A stretch of DNA of 64,000 bases from Asparagopsis taxiformis (GCA_030407315.1 JALQPE010000158.1:1-64000); one strand, 5' to 3'; shown: positions 1 to 12,033, counted from the stretch's first letter. Notes: generated from the sequence alone by a model not told the origin. Numbers and translations are program-made.

Positions 1-416
1 GTTCGCGCAGAATTGGCACGGTTTGCGTCGTCACGATCGGATTTCTGTTGCGCCTGCGCTTATTCGTCATAATGGAATGAGTGGAAATTCGGTACAGGAT
101 GGCGACCGCTCGGCGAGACAGTCAAATTTGACGACGTATCTCGTGACGTTTGCACTCTTTCGTGAGGAACACTGGTTGATTCGAACGGAACAGAGTATAC
201 GGGTACACAGCACTGGAAAGGTCTTGAAACCCGTAACCGGTGTAGGTAATAAGTTGTGACGGATACGTGGTAGAGAAAAATTTTAAAAGATTGTGATTCC
301 CTGCCTTTGAGTGTTGTACTGCAAGGCCGCCATTCACATAGGTTGACACAGGTGCCTCACGCTTACCAGGTGAGCGACATCCGGACGGCCACTGGACGTG
401 GGGATGTCCGACTCAG
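1..416. other. no recognisable gene
   Basis: Only short, unconvincing open frames on both strands; I see no motif, repeat or RNA structure that I can support. Confidence 0.5.
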
Positions 417-578
417 ATGCATTGCTGGCCAGCCAGAAATTCTACAATTTCGGGCAGAAAAATATTGCCAAAAAACATCGTTTCGGCGGTCGATTGTGCC
501 GTACGGCACACCCCATCTCAAAAACATGTTCACATGTGCATGTTTTTGAGAATACCCAACTTTTAATCTCAAGCAGGA
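417..578. repeat. 160-bp palindrome-rich repeat, copy A
   Basis: First of three similar units (others near 1679 and 2057). Each holds, in order, an inverted repeat around AATTTCGGGC, the perfect 16-bp palindrome TGTGCCGTACGGCACA, and a hairpin whose arms are CTCAAAAACATG and CATGTTTTTGAG. The order and spacing of the three palindromes are kept while the surrounding bases drift, as in a small non-autonomous transposon or its terminal region. Confidence 0.75.
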
Positions 579-872
579 TGCAGATATTCGTCTTCTACCA
601 TTGTCAGAACACATTCGTATAACCACATTTGGAGAACCTGAGCCCAGAGCTATCGGTTTTGGCGGGAGCTAGCCATATCTCATATAATCAGTAACTACTT
701 CCCGCCAGCTGAGTGGTGGAACCCTGCTATTTCTACCAACGAGACATACGGGGTGTCAACTCGGCAATCGTATATGATTTGGGTGCTAAATTTATTCAAG
801 AGACGAATGGGCTTCGAAAAGGAGCCCAACTACGTCTACTTGTGATCCAATGGGGTATAGGATTCTATTCTT

Positions 873-1212
873 CTCCAGGCTTCCACCGTAGCCGCCTCCT
901 CCGCCTCCGTTAATGGAAAGAATATCCGAACCGCACCTCAACATGTTCTTCATGTGATCCATGGGTACTGACATCTCACATGCTCTCCAGGCTTCCACCG
1001 TAGCCGCCTCCTCGCCTCCGTTAATGGCAACAATATAAACCAAACTGGACCTCTACATGTTTTTCTTGTGATCCATGGGTACTGACATCATCCACATGTT
1101 CTCCAGGCTTCCTCCAAAGCCGTCAACCCCTCCACCTCCGTTAATGGAAAGAATACCCGAACCGCAGGCTTCCTCCATAGCCGCCTCCACCTCCGTTAAT
1201 GGCAAAAACATC
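873..1212. repeat. tandem repeat, about 4 units
   Basis: Units begin near 873, 984, 1101 and 1164, each with a CCAGGCTTCC-like start and CTCCGTTAATGG core; the first units are 111 and 117 bp and the last two are shortened. The first and second units include the phrase CATGTGATCCATGGGTACTG or a close variant. No coding function is apparent. Confidence 0.7.
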
Positions 1213-1678
1213 TCACCGGGCTGAAAACGGACGGACGACATTGGGTTCGTTTCCGCTGCGTAGACGTTTAGAATCTTGTTAGAAAAAGTAAACGAAAGAG
1301 AATGACATCTCATCTCTGTCGCAATATGTTCCATTTTCAAGTTCTCGGGTTCCCACCCACCCCCCAAGGCCTGGATCGAACCCTCTTCGATGGATAGGAC
1401 AATAGTGGAAGGCTTTTAAGCCTGTGACCAGCGGCTATTGATTGGTTGGAGGAAGGAAATTACAGAGGAAATTTAGCTGAGTACGGTGCTCGCGATAGCT
1501 GTTAGGTTTAAAGTCAAATATGTGTTTCGATAATTTTTCGTACGAAAATGTCTTGCAAAGACGATGCTTTGTCGTTCTCCTGGAGGGAGTCCGTTGCATT
1601 GCACTCAATTCGAGAGCATCGTCATGAAGGAGAGGATTCTTTCTGCTTGGTTAGAATCGGTTTAGAGCACATAGCTAA
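1213..1678. other. no recognisable gene
   Basis: Nothing supported on either strand in this stretch between repeats. Confidence 0.4.
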
Positions 1679-1838
1679 TGCATTACTGGCCAGCCCAGAA
1701 TTGTAGAATTTCGGGCAGCAAAAATATTGTAAAAAATTGATTTGGGCGGCCGATTGTGCCGTACGGCACACCCCCATTTCAAAAACATGTTCACATGTGC
1801 ATGTTTTTGAGATAGCCCAAATTTTAATTCAAATCAGG
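1679..1838. repeat. 160-bp palindrome-rich repeat, copy B
   Basis: Same series of palindromes as copy A (TGTGCCGTACGGCACA followed by the CATGTTTTTGAG hairpin) with scattered substitutions. Confidence 0.75.
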
Positions 1839-2056
1839 GTGTCTAATTTGGCCACAACGGCCCCAGGAACCGACCGCCGCCCCGAGCGGGGTCATCACTG
1901 GCTTCTGTAAGCACCAACTGTAAGGCTAATGGCGTCTGACGAAGGGTCAATTCAGGCTCAATACGCCAGGGACAGGTCTTGGCCTTGTTCCATCATGGTC
2001 CCGCCCCGCTCTCACGACCCACCTGAAATGGACGTCCGTGTGATGTCCAGCTCGAT

Positions 2057-2228
2057 TGCATTGCTGGCCAGCCCAGAAATTCTAAAATTTCGGGCACAAA
2101 AAAATATTGCAAAAAACATCGATTTGGGCGGTCGATTGTGCCGTACGGCACACCCCCATCTCAAAAACATGTTTCATGTGCATGTTGCATGTTTTTGAGA
2201 ATAGCCCAAATTTTAATTCAAATCAGGA
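2057..2228. repeat. 160-bp palindrome-rich repeat, copy C
   Basis: Third copy. The hairpin loop is lengthened by a repeated CATGTTGCATG, which fits replication slippage or partial gene conversion in the stem. Confidence 0.75.
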
Positions 2229-2460
2229 CGTCTTCCGGACATAGGGGTGCTCGCGGCCTAGCTCGACAGCTGTAATTGTACCTCATTAAATACTGTTGAT
2301 GACTGCCTACCGTATACAATCTGGGCTGTTGGCGTATTATCCGGTACTTGACCTGACCTGAACGTTCATCGCAGACCGTTGTGGTTACCGACACTATACA
2401 GCAATCTTTTTTGTATCTCGTGCAACTCAATCGTTCCATCGCTTCCGGGAAAGCTTCATT

Positions 2461-4488
2461 ATGCCGCCGCGTATTGCGAAGAAAGCTCCAAAGCCTCCGG
2501 GCCTCCAGAAAACCCGGTCAGCAGCTGCTGTATCGAGTGCCCGACAATCCCGTGCGAAGAAGCGGTCTGGGCCTACCGGCAGCATTGAACCGCGGTCCGG
2601 TAGTCGCAAGACGGACCGGCGCAGAACTGGGGATCCGCAGCGAGAAAGTGAGGAAGGAGGAACGGCGCGGAGAGAGATGGGGCTTGACCGAGGCAAGCGT
2701 GCTCGCAGGGACAGTGAACATCATGATGATGACATGATAGTGGCTCAAAACATGTTGGAATTGCGGCAGAGTGCTATGGCAAAGGTAGTTCCTCCCGGGT
2801 TGGCAGATGCGGAGGTGCTGCAGACGGAGTCCAGCCGGGGGTTCCCGAGACACTGGAGGCTGTGACCCCCACTGCGCCAACTATGCCGAGTACATCAGCC
2901 CCAGCAGGTAATGCAGTCAGGGACCCGAGGATAGCGGCAAGGGATGTTGTTTCTGAGCAACGTTCACAGGATGCCAACTATCATCGGCGGTCAGGTGGTA
3001 CTGAGGGGAGAGAGCAGCCGGAGTGCGGGCCTCGTCACAACAGACTGTCATTGGTGCCAAATATGCGCGTAACGCCCCCGCGACGTCAGGCTATTGGCGA
3101 TGGAGGACATCATATTCCCGATAGCGTGGGAGATGGGGGGACGGTGAGGGCAGAGAGGTTGCATCCGCCGGAATCCATCGATTTAATGGCGAGTCGCATC
3201 AATGCGCAGAAGAAGAAGATCGCGGAGCTGGAAAAAAAAGTGTTTAGCCAGGACATAGCAAACAAGGCGCTCACCACGGAGATTGTTGCGTTGGAGGCTA
3301 AGGTGAAGACTCTGCAGGCGGAAAATGCCAGCCTTACTGCAATTGCGAGAACAGGTAGAATCAGTGATCACGGTGGCGGTAAGTCGAAAATACAGAAAGC
3401 CATTCCTGTGAAATACCTTGGAGTTCTTAGGGCGGTTGAGGAAAACCTGACAAAGTGGTGCAAGAACGAGACTATGGAGCTGGACCCTATAGCGAACAAG
3501 AACAACGAGAGACGTTGGACTGGACGTACCATCGAGGTAGAGCCGGTAGAAGGGGCACTTTGGAGCGAAAACGGTGTAGGATATATTGCTACCCCTCCGG
3601 GCTATATCATCAAGAATCTGCAGTGGTATACACCTTCGTACAGGGACGAGAGTGATCTGCTGAATGACTTGGTGCGACACGTACTGCGTCAAAGTCCGTG
3701 GTGTGATGTGTTTTCCGATGAGGAGCAGCGTGTGTGCTGTCAAGAGGCTGTGGCGGGGAGCAAGGAATTGAAAGTGAAGTGACGCAGAAACTGTCCGACG
3801 TGATGAGTGCACGGAAGCGTAATGCGAGGGACAGATTGTTCGGTTCGCTGGGGTACACGAAATTAATGTCTAGATGCACGATGCTGACGACGCGAGCTGA
3901 GATGGACGAGCGAGAGGAACAAAAGCGCGAAGCGTCTGAGAAGCTTTTGAAACGGGAAAGTAACGGTGATTTGGATATGGGAGGTGGCGAACGGCACCGT
4001 TCTCAGAGCTGCGATACAGCAAAGGCTTGGTTCCTGACAGCTTCGAAATGGAAGTGAATGGTGATGCATGGTTTAACACCGAGTAGCTGTGAATGTGCTG
4101 GACATCTTCAGGGGTTATTCGATACGACCAGAACAAGTAATGGACATAGAGACGAGCATACTAACGCTGGCGCGCCTGGATGCTTGGCTAGTGACTACTG
4201 TGGAGTGTTTGGATGAACCGAAGGGGAAAGGAGGTGCACGGCAGAAGGAGTTTACAAGGCGGTACAGTCAATATGTGGGGGTAGCTTTTCAGCAATTAGT
4301 TGGTATGGTGGGTGTACTGCATGTCTTGTCTCCAAGGCTCGCAAGCAAGGGAAGAAACGGACGTTGTCGAGAGCGAACAGCGGACTAGTGCACAGTCACG
4401 GCATGTGTTTGCAAGCCGTACTGTGACGAGAGAGGCTGTTGAAGTGTGGCAAAGCGGAGAGGGGTCTGGAATTGTTCATGTCGTTTGA
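2461..4488 (+). pseudogene. coiled-coil accessory protein of a Plavaka-like transposon, frame broken
   Basis: One protein can be followed from ATG 2461 through successive frames: a basic, low-complexity N-terminus (2461-2860), a clear heptad coiled coil near 3190-3350 (KKKIAELEKKVFSQ region, then VALEAKVKTLQAEN), then a globular part to about 4390. The downstream end near 4488 is uncertain. The frame slips by one base near 2840 (a G5 run), 3757 (a G4 run), about 3980 and about 4083, always as if one base were missing. I do not recognise the family. It is convergent with the transposase at 4826-7858 and probably belongs to the same element, like the second protein of CACTA transposons; that role is inferred from position. 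Either a dying gene or one disturbed by homopolymer sequencing errors. Confidence 0.55.
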
Positions 4489-4825
4489 TGATTAAACCGC
4501 TGCTCATCACTTGTTCTAGTGTCCGAGGATTGGATTCAATCGCATATTACGTCAAACCTCGGTGCTGTAATGGATTGTGTGATTGCGCAAGGACTAATTG
4601 GCGCAGAACTTTTCGTCGTTGACCCATATGCTGGACACCTGACTGCAAACCTGAATGTCGAAATCAATGCCCCACAGTATGGGGGCATGGAGCGGCGCCA
4701 TGCAGCCACTGCTGATAACGGTTTTTGTGGCGTAATGGAGGATGGTTGAAATTAGTGCAGTAAATGTGACGTTGACTAGAAGGTTTATCATGTAGTACAT
4801 TATCAATAGAGTGCTGCGATTAGAT

Positions 4826-7800
4826 TTATTCTTCTTCATTATCATCTGTGAATTGGTAATCAGTGTTGGTGTAGAAGCGGTTGAGATAGAAACGGTGGTC
4901 CGACCAGTGCATTTGTTTCGTAAATGGCTTGACTGGAAAGTTACTTCGTACGATGTGCACGGTGCCAGATATAGTAGATGCAGGAATGAGGTCAAACCAA
5001 GGACCACCTGCACTGTGGATGCAGTGTCATTGCTGTCAACGGATCCGTTGTCCGGGTCCCATGTGGACCACTTTAAACAAATGCACCCAAGTGATTTTTC
5101 CACAGCGGTTTTTGGGGCAAAGCAGGTCATATACTGAACGAAAGCGAGTTCTACAGGTTGAAACAGGTTTGGAGACTGCAGGCGTACCAGTGCCAGGACG
5201 CGCCCTACCCATATGGTTCTGTAGTCATCGGCAGTTCCGGAGATGACGACAAAGGAGTACTGCGATCTCTTTGCGGGGCCGAACGATGAAGTTGCAAAGA
5301 CGGCGCTGCTGCTTGTGCCTCGACACGTTTGTGGGGCGAAGCATGCCACTGTGCGGGTCAAAGTCGTCGGCATCTGGGACGTACCCTCCCATGACGTAGG
5401 CGGACTTTACCACGGTGACGGAAATGTCCATGTCATGTATTGGAGGGCCTTCTGCCGTGGCGCGCAGTCTAGCGAGGGTGAGGAACGCTTGTGCAGCTGT
5501 GTCACCGAGTTGCTGGAATAGCGTTATGGTGCCAGACGGGAACGAGGAGTTGTGCAGCGGCAAAAGTGGCAGGATCGGGCTGTCCGTCGATATCTGCAAC
5601 GAGGAGGGTTGCATCGGGCAGCAGGGAGGCAAAGTCGTGCAGTGCAACGGTGAATCCGTCGCGAACGAGTACTGCACCGTCTGTGGGCGATATCATGCGT
5701 GCGTTTCCCAATGTGTTCGATGGGGTATGACCAGTTGGAGTGGCCAAGGAGAATTCCATGTGGCGAATAGTCTCTTCCATGGCTGTGGAGCGCCTTCGAG
5801 AGTTTTCCTATAACTCTGTTTGAACAGAAGATGCGAGTGTTCGTAGGGGCCTGCATCAATGTGTTCCAGGGCGCCATATCTCTGCAAGTCACCGGGAAGA
5901 TGGTCTAGAAGATGGAACTTGAAAGTTTTGAGACCTGTGGTGTGGAATGGGCCGAGGGTGGAGAGCATTGATTGTTTGAAATAGGAAATGGAGTTCTGGA
6001 GGCTTTCTAGTTCGGCGGCAGTCCAGTGCTTGATGCGACCGCGTTTCATGACCCATGCGACGAGGTCAGAGTATTGCGTGCAGATGGAAGTGAGGGGGGC
6101 TGTATCTACTTCGTCACAGCATGTGTCAATGAATGCTGCGATGAAAGGGAACACCATGTCGACATGGTGATAGTCTTTGGCTGCGAGCATGCCGCGTATG
6201 CCGTCCTCCGTGAAGAGGCCGTTCAAATTGGTGCCCTTCTCACCCTTGGAGAAGTCGACATGAAGACCGGTGATGTAGTAGTCGCGTTCGATAGCGGACA
6301 GAATGCTGTTTGAGCCGGCGAGGATGGATTTTTTCACCTTCTTGAAGGTGCGAGGTGTCCCGGAATGGGAGGCAGTGGTGGTGAGGTCTGGGAGCTGAGG
6401 CGGTGGACAATGCACTGTTTGATGAGCTTTGAGATGCCGAGGTGGAGATTGTGCAGAGGCTCGAAGGAGAAATGTTGTAGGGGTCTAGGGGACTGTTGGT
6501 GGGTAAAAGAGCGGTCGATTCGAGGACAGAGTGTTTGTTCGAGGAGGGAGAGAGCTTCGAGCGGAGCAGTTGTATGCTCCTGAGCGCTCTCTTGGCGTGC
6601 GCAGAGCGTGTATCATCGAGGGAGCGGGGCTGGTGTGGCGCGCTGGATTCAAGTTGAGTGGCGGGGATGTAGCAGCGGTGGCAGGGATGTGTGGTGGTAG
6701 TGCTGTTGCGAGTGCATGACAGCTCTTTGGCCTCTGGAAAGTCGCAGCAATAATTGGCTAGGATGGGAAAGCATTGCGGGCAGTTGCAGTGGAGTCTGTG
6801 CAGGGGAACCCGGAAGAGAACGCGGTGGATAGGGACGAAAACACTTTTTCGAGTGCTTTATGAAGAATATCAATTTTGCGAGCGCGACTAGCAGAACTAG
6901 AGGTTGTCGGCATTTCATCACCGAACAAGGCGTTGGACGAAGGGTTAACAATGTACGGAAGATACCCGACGATGGTGAGGCCGGTACGGATGCAGTGGCG
7001 ACGGAGGGGGGCGGAGAAGTTGAGCAGTGTGACGTGTATGGGGTATGCGACGATTGCGGAGCTCTTGAGGCTTGTGCTGCTCTTGTCGGAGTACACTTGG
7101 AGGAGGCCGGCAAAGGAGGAAGCGGTGGGATCATTTTCCTCTGCCCATACGACCTGTGGATCTTCCGAGAGCTGCACGCGCTGTCTAGTAACCTGGTGCA
7201 GCGTTTTCGCGAATTCTGTGTGTAGGGGATGAGAAAATATTGCGGTGCCGTCTGGGCGGTCTGTGGGGAGGGGTGGAAGAGAGTATTTTGGTCGTTAGCC
7301 AGTGCTAACTGCCTGCGGAGCATGTCGACTGGGTCGCGGAGGTACAGCTGTGCCGAGTACTTACCAGTTTTGTCTGGAATGATGTGGCTCTTGTAACCTT
7401 CGGTGCGGAAATGTGTTTCGACCATGGAAGCGGTAACGTGGCGACATTCTTCTACGGTGCGAACGGCGCTGTTGAACTTTTCTAGGGAGAATGCGGGGTC
7501 TTGTAGGATGGTGATGACTTCGCTCACGCGGCCAGCGCCGGCCTTGTACTCGAGGGTTGTGAGACTGGCGGCGAGGGATTGCACGAGGAGGTCTGCGCGG
7601 GAGGGGGTTGAGGTTGGTGGCAGTGAAGCGTCACAGGGTGAGTCGCTGGAGGAAGCACGACCAGATTCTGGGTCTGGGGAGCTGGGTTGCGGGGAATCAT
7701 GGTCGCCGTTTCGAGCAGGCTCATGGGTGACGGCAGGGACACGAGCGTTGTTGAAATTGGGGAGAGGGGTTGAAACGGTAGCGACACGTTCGCTCATGCA

Positions 7801-7858
7801 GCGCGAGCGCATAAGCATCTACGCAGTAGTAGAAGCACCCTTCATACTTGCATTCCAT
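4826..7858 (-). pseudogene. CACTA/Plavaka-like transposase, frame broken
   Basis: Cut-and-paste transposase with an RNase H-like core, split over several frames. It starts at ATG 7858 with a zinc-finger-like segment (MECKYEGCFYYC...HERTC). The first catalytic Asp lies in VYSDKSSTSL near 7080, followed by IVGYLPY; the second in CDFPEAKELSC near 6735 with a following HPCHRC pair; a LHNLHLGISKLIKQ-like segment lies near 6470; the late HLPGDLQRYGALEH...PYEHSHLLFKQSYRK block lies near 5800-5900. The C-terminus reads PWFDLIPASTISGTVHIV and ends at a stop at 4826-4828. Order and motifs match Plavaka-type CACTA transposases of fungi and algae. At least four single-base frame changes (for example near 7820 and 7200) break it. 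Length about 1000 aa is normal for the family. Confidence 0.7.
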
Positions 7859-8450
7859 GTCGAGTTTTGACGCAAAAGGGAGGATTGCGAGCTGAACAGG
7901 GAGACTGTGCCGTCCAGATGCGACCAATTTATTTTTTGGTGCTTTCGAGACTTGGAATGTAACGTGTTCGTAGTTTTTTTGGTAGTAGTTTTGTGCTCAC
8001 TCCAGCTGACATCCAACGGTGGAATTTAACCGAGAGTTCAATCATTTCCAACTGTTACATCACATTGCGTGCTGGCAACGTGTGCATGGAAGGACGAACG
8101 ACTGCCCTGGGAGATGAATTTTCAATTAATTCATTTGTAATAATAAACTTTTTTATTTCCAACTTCGTGGAATCTGAATGTGCTTTACAGCGGATATGCC
8201 ACAGATCATGTAAGGAAAGCAAATGGATTCTCATATATATGATTATATGTTTATATTCGTTGTTCTCGATCCGGATCTCTTTGTTCGGGGAATCAGAGAC
8301 CATGGCTTGGGCCATACTCAATCTCACTGCCGGCGATGATTTCGAGTATGCACAGCAAGACTTAAGCGGACGCAGAAAGCTGTCCGGTCGACGCCGCAGG
8401 CTCCACTCCGCCCTCATCACCCGACTGATCTTCTTTGACGACTTTGCTTT
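7859..8450. other. upstream region of the transposase; no firm gene
   Basis: An open frame of 158 codons on the + strand (7993-8469) runs into the palindrome at 8451, but its composition and unrelated halves do not persuade me that it is a gene. This is probably the terminal or promoter region of the Plavaka-like element. Confidence 0.3.
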
Positions 8451-8488
8451 GTACGTGCGCGAATCTTGATCAAGATTCGCGCACGTAC
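8451..8488. repeat. 38-bp perfect palindrome
   Basis: The left arm is GTACGTGCGCGAATCTTGA and the right arm is its exact reverse complement with no spacer. It contains a central TTGATCAA. No base mismatches, unlike the surrounding decayed sequence. Confidence 0.95.
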
Positions 8489-8540
8489 CTTCGTTCCATC
8501 CTCTACCCTCGAGGGTATGCGTTGAGGGAAGCGTGGGTTT

Positions 8541-9415
8541 GAGTCTGACTATTTCCGTTGATGCGATATTTTCATGGGAAGCCTGTTGACTGATGGTGTG
8601 TATTGAGCGGAGGATGGAGAGAGGTACGTGAAGTTTTGAAAGTATGCTGTGAGGGAAGGTTGATTTTGAGTCTGACTGTTGTGGTTGATTCCGATGTTGT
8701 GTAGATGATGCAGGAATGTTGATGACGGAAGGTAAGTTTCATTGAGTGCCAAGATGTGCTTTGCGAAGATATGGACTGCTGACTATGATTATTGTTATTG
8801 CAAGGTTTTTGGATCATGGTTTGTATTGTGTGTAGGATGGATGAAGGTACATTTGCGAGTTCTCAGGGTATGTAGCGAGGGAAACGTTGGTTTTCAATCT
8901 GACTGTTGCGATTGAATCCGATGTTGCGTAGGTGATGGAGGAATAGTGATGACGGAAGGTAAGTCACATTGGGCGCCCAGACCGGTTGTGCGAAGATGCG
9001 GAATGCTGACTACTTTTCTTGGCTACACGATTACGTGAATTTATGGTTTTATTGTGTGCAGGATGGAACAGGTAAAGTAAGTGTGCGAGTTTTGAAAGTA
9101 AGCAGCGAGGGAAGGTTGGTTTTGAGTCTGACTATTTCCGTTGATGCGATATTTTTCATTGGAAGCCTATTGAGTCATGGTGTGTATTGTGTGGAGCGAA
9201 GGTAAGTGTGCGAGTTTTGAAAGTATGCTGTGATGGGAGGTTGGTTTTGAGTCTGACTGTTGTGGTTGATTCCGATGTTGTGTAGATGATGCAGGAATGT
9301 TGATGACAGAAGGTAAGTTTTACTGAGCACCAAGACTTGTTTTGCGAAGATATGGACTGCTGACTTTGATTATTCATTGCAAGGTTTTTGGATCATGGTT
9401 TGTATTTTGTGTAGG
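8541..9415. repeat. duplicated repeat region, period about 580 bp
   Basis: About 290 bp from 8541 (TTGAGTCTGACTATTTCCG...) recurs from about 9125 with small differences. A shorter phrase, GAGTCTGACTGTTGTGGTTG followed by a GATGATGCAGGAATGTTGATGAC-like stretch and AGGTAAG, recurs near 8660, 8890, 9245 and 9490. Several copies end in AGGTAAG, which looks like a splice donor, but no reading frame is conserved. Confidence 0.6.
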
Positions 9416-9909
9416 ATGGATGATTCAGTCATCCTCTCGGAGAGGTAAGTAAGGGAGTTTCTAGGATATCTGTCGTGGTAAGCGTTGCTTTTGAGTCTGA
9501 CTGTTGTGGGTTGATTCTGATGTTGTGTATGTGATGCAGGAGTGGTGAAGCAGGAACGGCAGGACTGAAGGAGAGTGAAGAAGGGATGTAGGAAGATGGG
9601 GATGAAGCTGTGAGGTGTTTCTGGTATGTGTATATTTTGGGGCATACGATAGAAGTGAGAGTGCGTTTCAAGTGGTGTAAGATTTTGCTGACCATGTTCG
9701 TGTTTGATGTCTTGATGATTTAATGGGCTGGGGTGGTGTCGAGGAAAGCGGGATGTATTGGGAAGGAGCGTATTTTTTGTAATCTAGGTCGTGAGGGTTC
9801 TTGCAGTATGTGCGGATGGTGGTGCATGGCGTTCGGATGGTAGGGAGAACGCGATAGTGAGGGAGATGGGTGATCGACGATATGCTGACAGTATTTTGTA
9901 TTCTGGCTG

Positions 9910-10003
9910 GATACGTATTTCCTATTCTAACCGGGTATTTATTTCCTATTCTAACCGGGTATTTATTTCCTATTCTGACCAGATATGTATTCCCTATTCT
10001 AGA
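9910..10003. repeat. 24-bp tandem repeat, about 4 units
   Basis: Unit GGGTATTTATTTCCTATTCT plus AACC, with the first and last copies diverged. Confidence 0.8.
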
Positions 10004-10122
10004 GAGACGTATTGTATACGAGCAGTTTCTAAATGAGAGAATAAAATACGGTCCGATATGGGCCCTGAATTTACCATCCGCTGTAATTTCTTCCCTCCCG
10101 GTTTCGCTGATATATTGTATAC

Positions 10123-10640
10123 TGGATGTCGGGTCCTAGTATTCCGCCATATGTACTAGAGAAAGTGGATGTCGGGTCCTAGTATCCGCCATATGTACTA
10201 GAGAAAGTGGATGTCGGGTCCTAGTATTCCGCCATATGTACTAGAGAAAGTGGATGTCGGGTCCTAGTATTCCGCCCAAACGTACTAGAGAAAGTGGATG
10301 TCGGGTCCTAGTATTCCGCCATATGTACTAGAGAAAGTGGATGTCGGGTCCTAGTATTCCGCCATATGTACTAGAGAAGTGGATGTCGGGTCCTAGTATT
10401 CGCCCATATGTACTAGAGAAAGTGGATGTCGGGTCCTAGTATTCCGCCAACGTACTAGAGAAAGTGGATGGTCGGGTCCTAGTATTCCGCCAAACGTACT
10501 AGAGAAAGTGGATGTCGGGTCCTAGTATTCCGCCAAACGTACTAGAGAAAGTGGATGTCGGTCCTAGTATTCCGCCATATGTACTAGAGAAAGTGGATGT
10601 CGGGCCTAGTATTCCGCCATATGTACTAGAGAAAGTGGAC
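10123..10640. repeat. 43-bp minisatellite, about 12 units
   Basis: Units of about 43 bp, containing GTGGATGTCGGGTCCTAGTA followed by TTCCGCCATATGTACTAGAGA, run head to tail. Copies vary between ATATGTAC and AAACGTAC and by loss of single bases. The array is followed by GTGGACGTCCGC and its inverted form near 10670 and 10730, so it probably lies in the end region of a DNA transposon. Confidence 0.9.
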
Positions 10641-10785
10641 GTCCGCATCCAAAAATTTTATTTTTTTTGGACGCGGACGTTTCATTTGTTCTAGTAAAAT
10701 CTCGGGGCCGAACTAGGACCCGTTAGAAGACTGGACGTCCGCGTCCACTTCCGAAACACGACGTGCCGTATAGTGACATACGCTG

Positions 10786-11478
10786 CCTGGGACAATAGAT
10801 TGGAACCACACGGTGCACTGTCCTGGGCAGTACCTGGAGACAGTATTTTCACTGTCCTGGCAATACTGAAGACAGTGATTTTCACTGTCCTGGGCAATAC
10901 CTGGAGACAAGTGATTTTCACCTGTCCTGGTCAGTACCTGGAGACAGTGATTTTCATTGTCCCTGGGCAGTACCGTGTAAGGACAGTACTGTTGTGCTGC
11001 CCTGTGCAGTACCTGTAGACAGTACTTTGTGCTGCCCTGGGCAGCACCTGTAGATAGTATTTCTGCTGCCACTGGGCAGCACCTGTAGACAGTAATTTCG
11101 TGCTGCCCTGGGCAAGCACCTGGAGACTTATTTCGTGCTGCCCTGGGCAGCACCTGGAGACAGTATTTCGTGCTGCCCTGGGCAGCACCTGGAGTACAGT
11201 AAAGTAGTGTCCCTGATATAGTAAAATTCGGTGGTCTGGGAGTGGTGGATGAGATGGAGCGTCACGCTGTCGTGGGCATCTTTCTGGGTAGAGGAAGGCA
11301 GTTCTAGCGCTATGAGGATGGGGCATGGACGGTATTCATATGGGAATGGACAGAATAGTACGGCTAGGAATTTTTATTTCGTAGTGACTATGAGCTAGCG
11401 AGAGGTATACGCGGTAGGATAGGTGCATCTAAGAGGGTGCGATATGGAAGCTTCACTCTGGATTTGTTTATTTGCGCA
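10786..11478. repeat. hairpin array plus unique flank; inverted copy at 47594-48110
   Basis: About ten units of 35-40 bp pair CTGTCCTGGGCAGTACCTGG or CTGCCCTGGGCAGCACCTGG with GAGACAGTATTT-like spacers; CTGCCCTGGGCAG is itself palindromic. The array grades into about 280 bp of unique sequence ending TTATTTGCGCAGGCTACA at 11478. All of it recurs in reverse orientation from 47594, so both are end regions of the same transposon family. Subterminal repeat arrays of this kind are usual transposase-binding regions. Confidence 0.85.
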
Positions 11479-11893
11479 GGCTACATTGAGAATAAACAAT
11501 CCCTATGTTAAAAATGCTACTACAAAACTAACACTATTCCGACGAGTAAACTAAACTACTAGAAAAGTCTAGATCTATCAACTGATTGAGCTGCATGAAT
11601 AGCTAGGAAATGAAGAGAAGAAGAAAAAATGATGTAGAGAAAGGAAACAAGTTAGTGACGTTGAATTGGAGAGGGAAATTGATGGTGATTAGGAGACTAA
11701 CGTACCTTAACAAATACCATTGCATCCCAAATTGAGATATGTACCCACAGGCAGAAAAGAAAAGTATGGGAAGTGGTAAGAGAGAAAGATAAATGAAAGT
11801 AGAAGTGGAACACTCACCGACTGGAAACCTGAGAAAGAGAAAACGATAGAAAACTGGGTTAGTGGCGTGAGTTGTGGAAACGTACCATCATGG

Positions 11894-12033
11894 TTCATAT
11901 CCGTCGGAGACAAAGCAACAACTTCGCCTTGGAAGCAGTATTGATGATCTACAACTTACGCTTTGAAGCAGTTTAGATGATCTATACTGCTTTCCACGGC
12001 CAAGGTTGTTGCTTTGTTTCCGACGGATATGAA
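11894..12033. repeat. long imperfect hairpin
   Basis: The arm TTCATATCCGTCGGAGACAA at 11894 pairs with TTGTTTCCGACGGATATGAA ending at 12033, and the inner parts (GCAACAACTT.CGCC and GGCCAAGGTTGTTGC; TGATGATCTA and TAGATGATCT) also pair. The whole could fold into a stem of about 60 bp. This may be a small foldback element. Confidence 0.8.

Noticed and set aside
4519..4749. 76-codon plus-strand frame between the convergent genes
   Set aside because: No motif or continuation; it lies just beyond the transposase stop and cannot be supported.
7993..8469. 158-codon frame as a gene
   Set aside because: No recognisable motif, mixed composition, and it ends inside a palindrome.
8541..9560. Repeated AGGTAAG and GATGCAG phrases as splice sites of a multi-exon gene
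   Set aside because: The intervals are copies of one repeat and no reading frame is kept across them.
10123..10640. 43-bp repeats as a CRISPR array
   Set aside because: Head-to-tail units without unique spacers, in eukaryotic DNA; this is a minisatellite.
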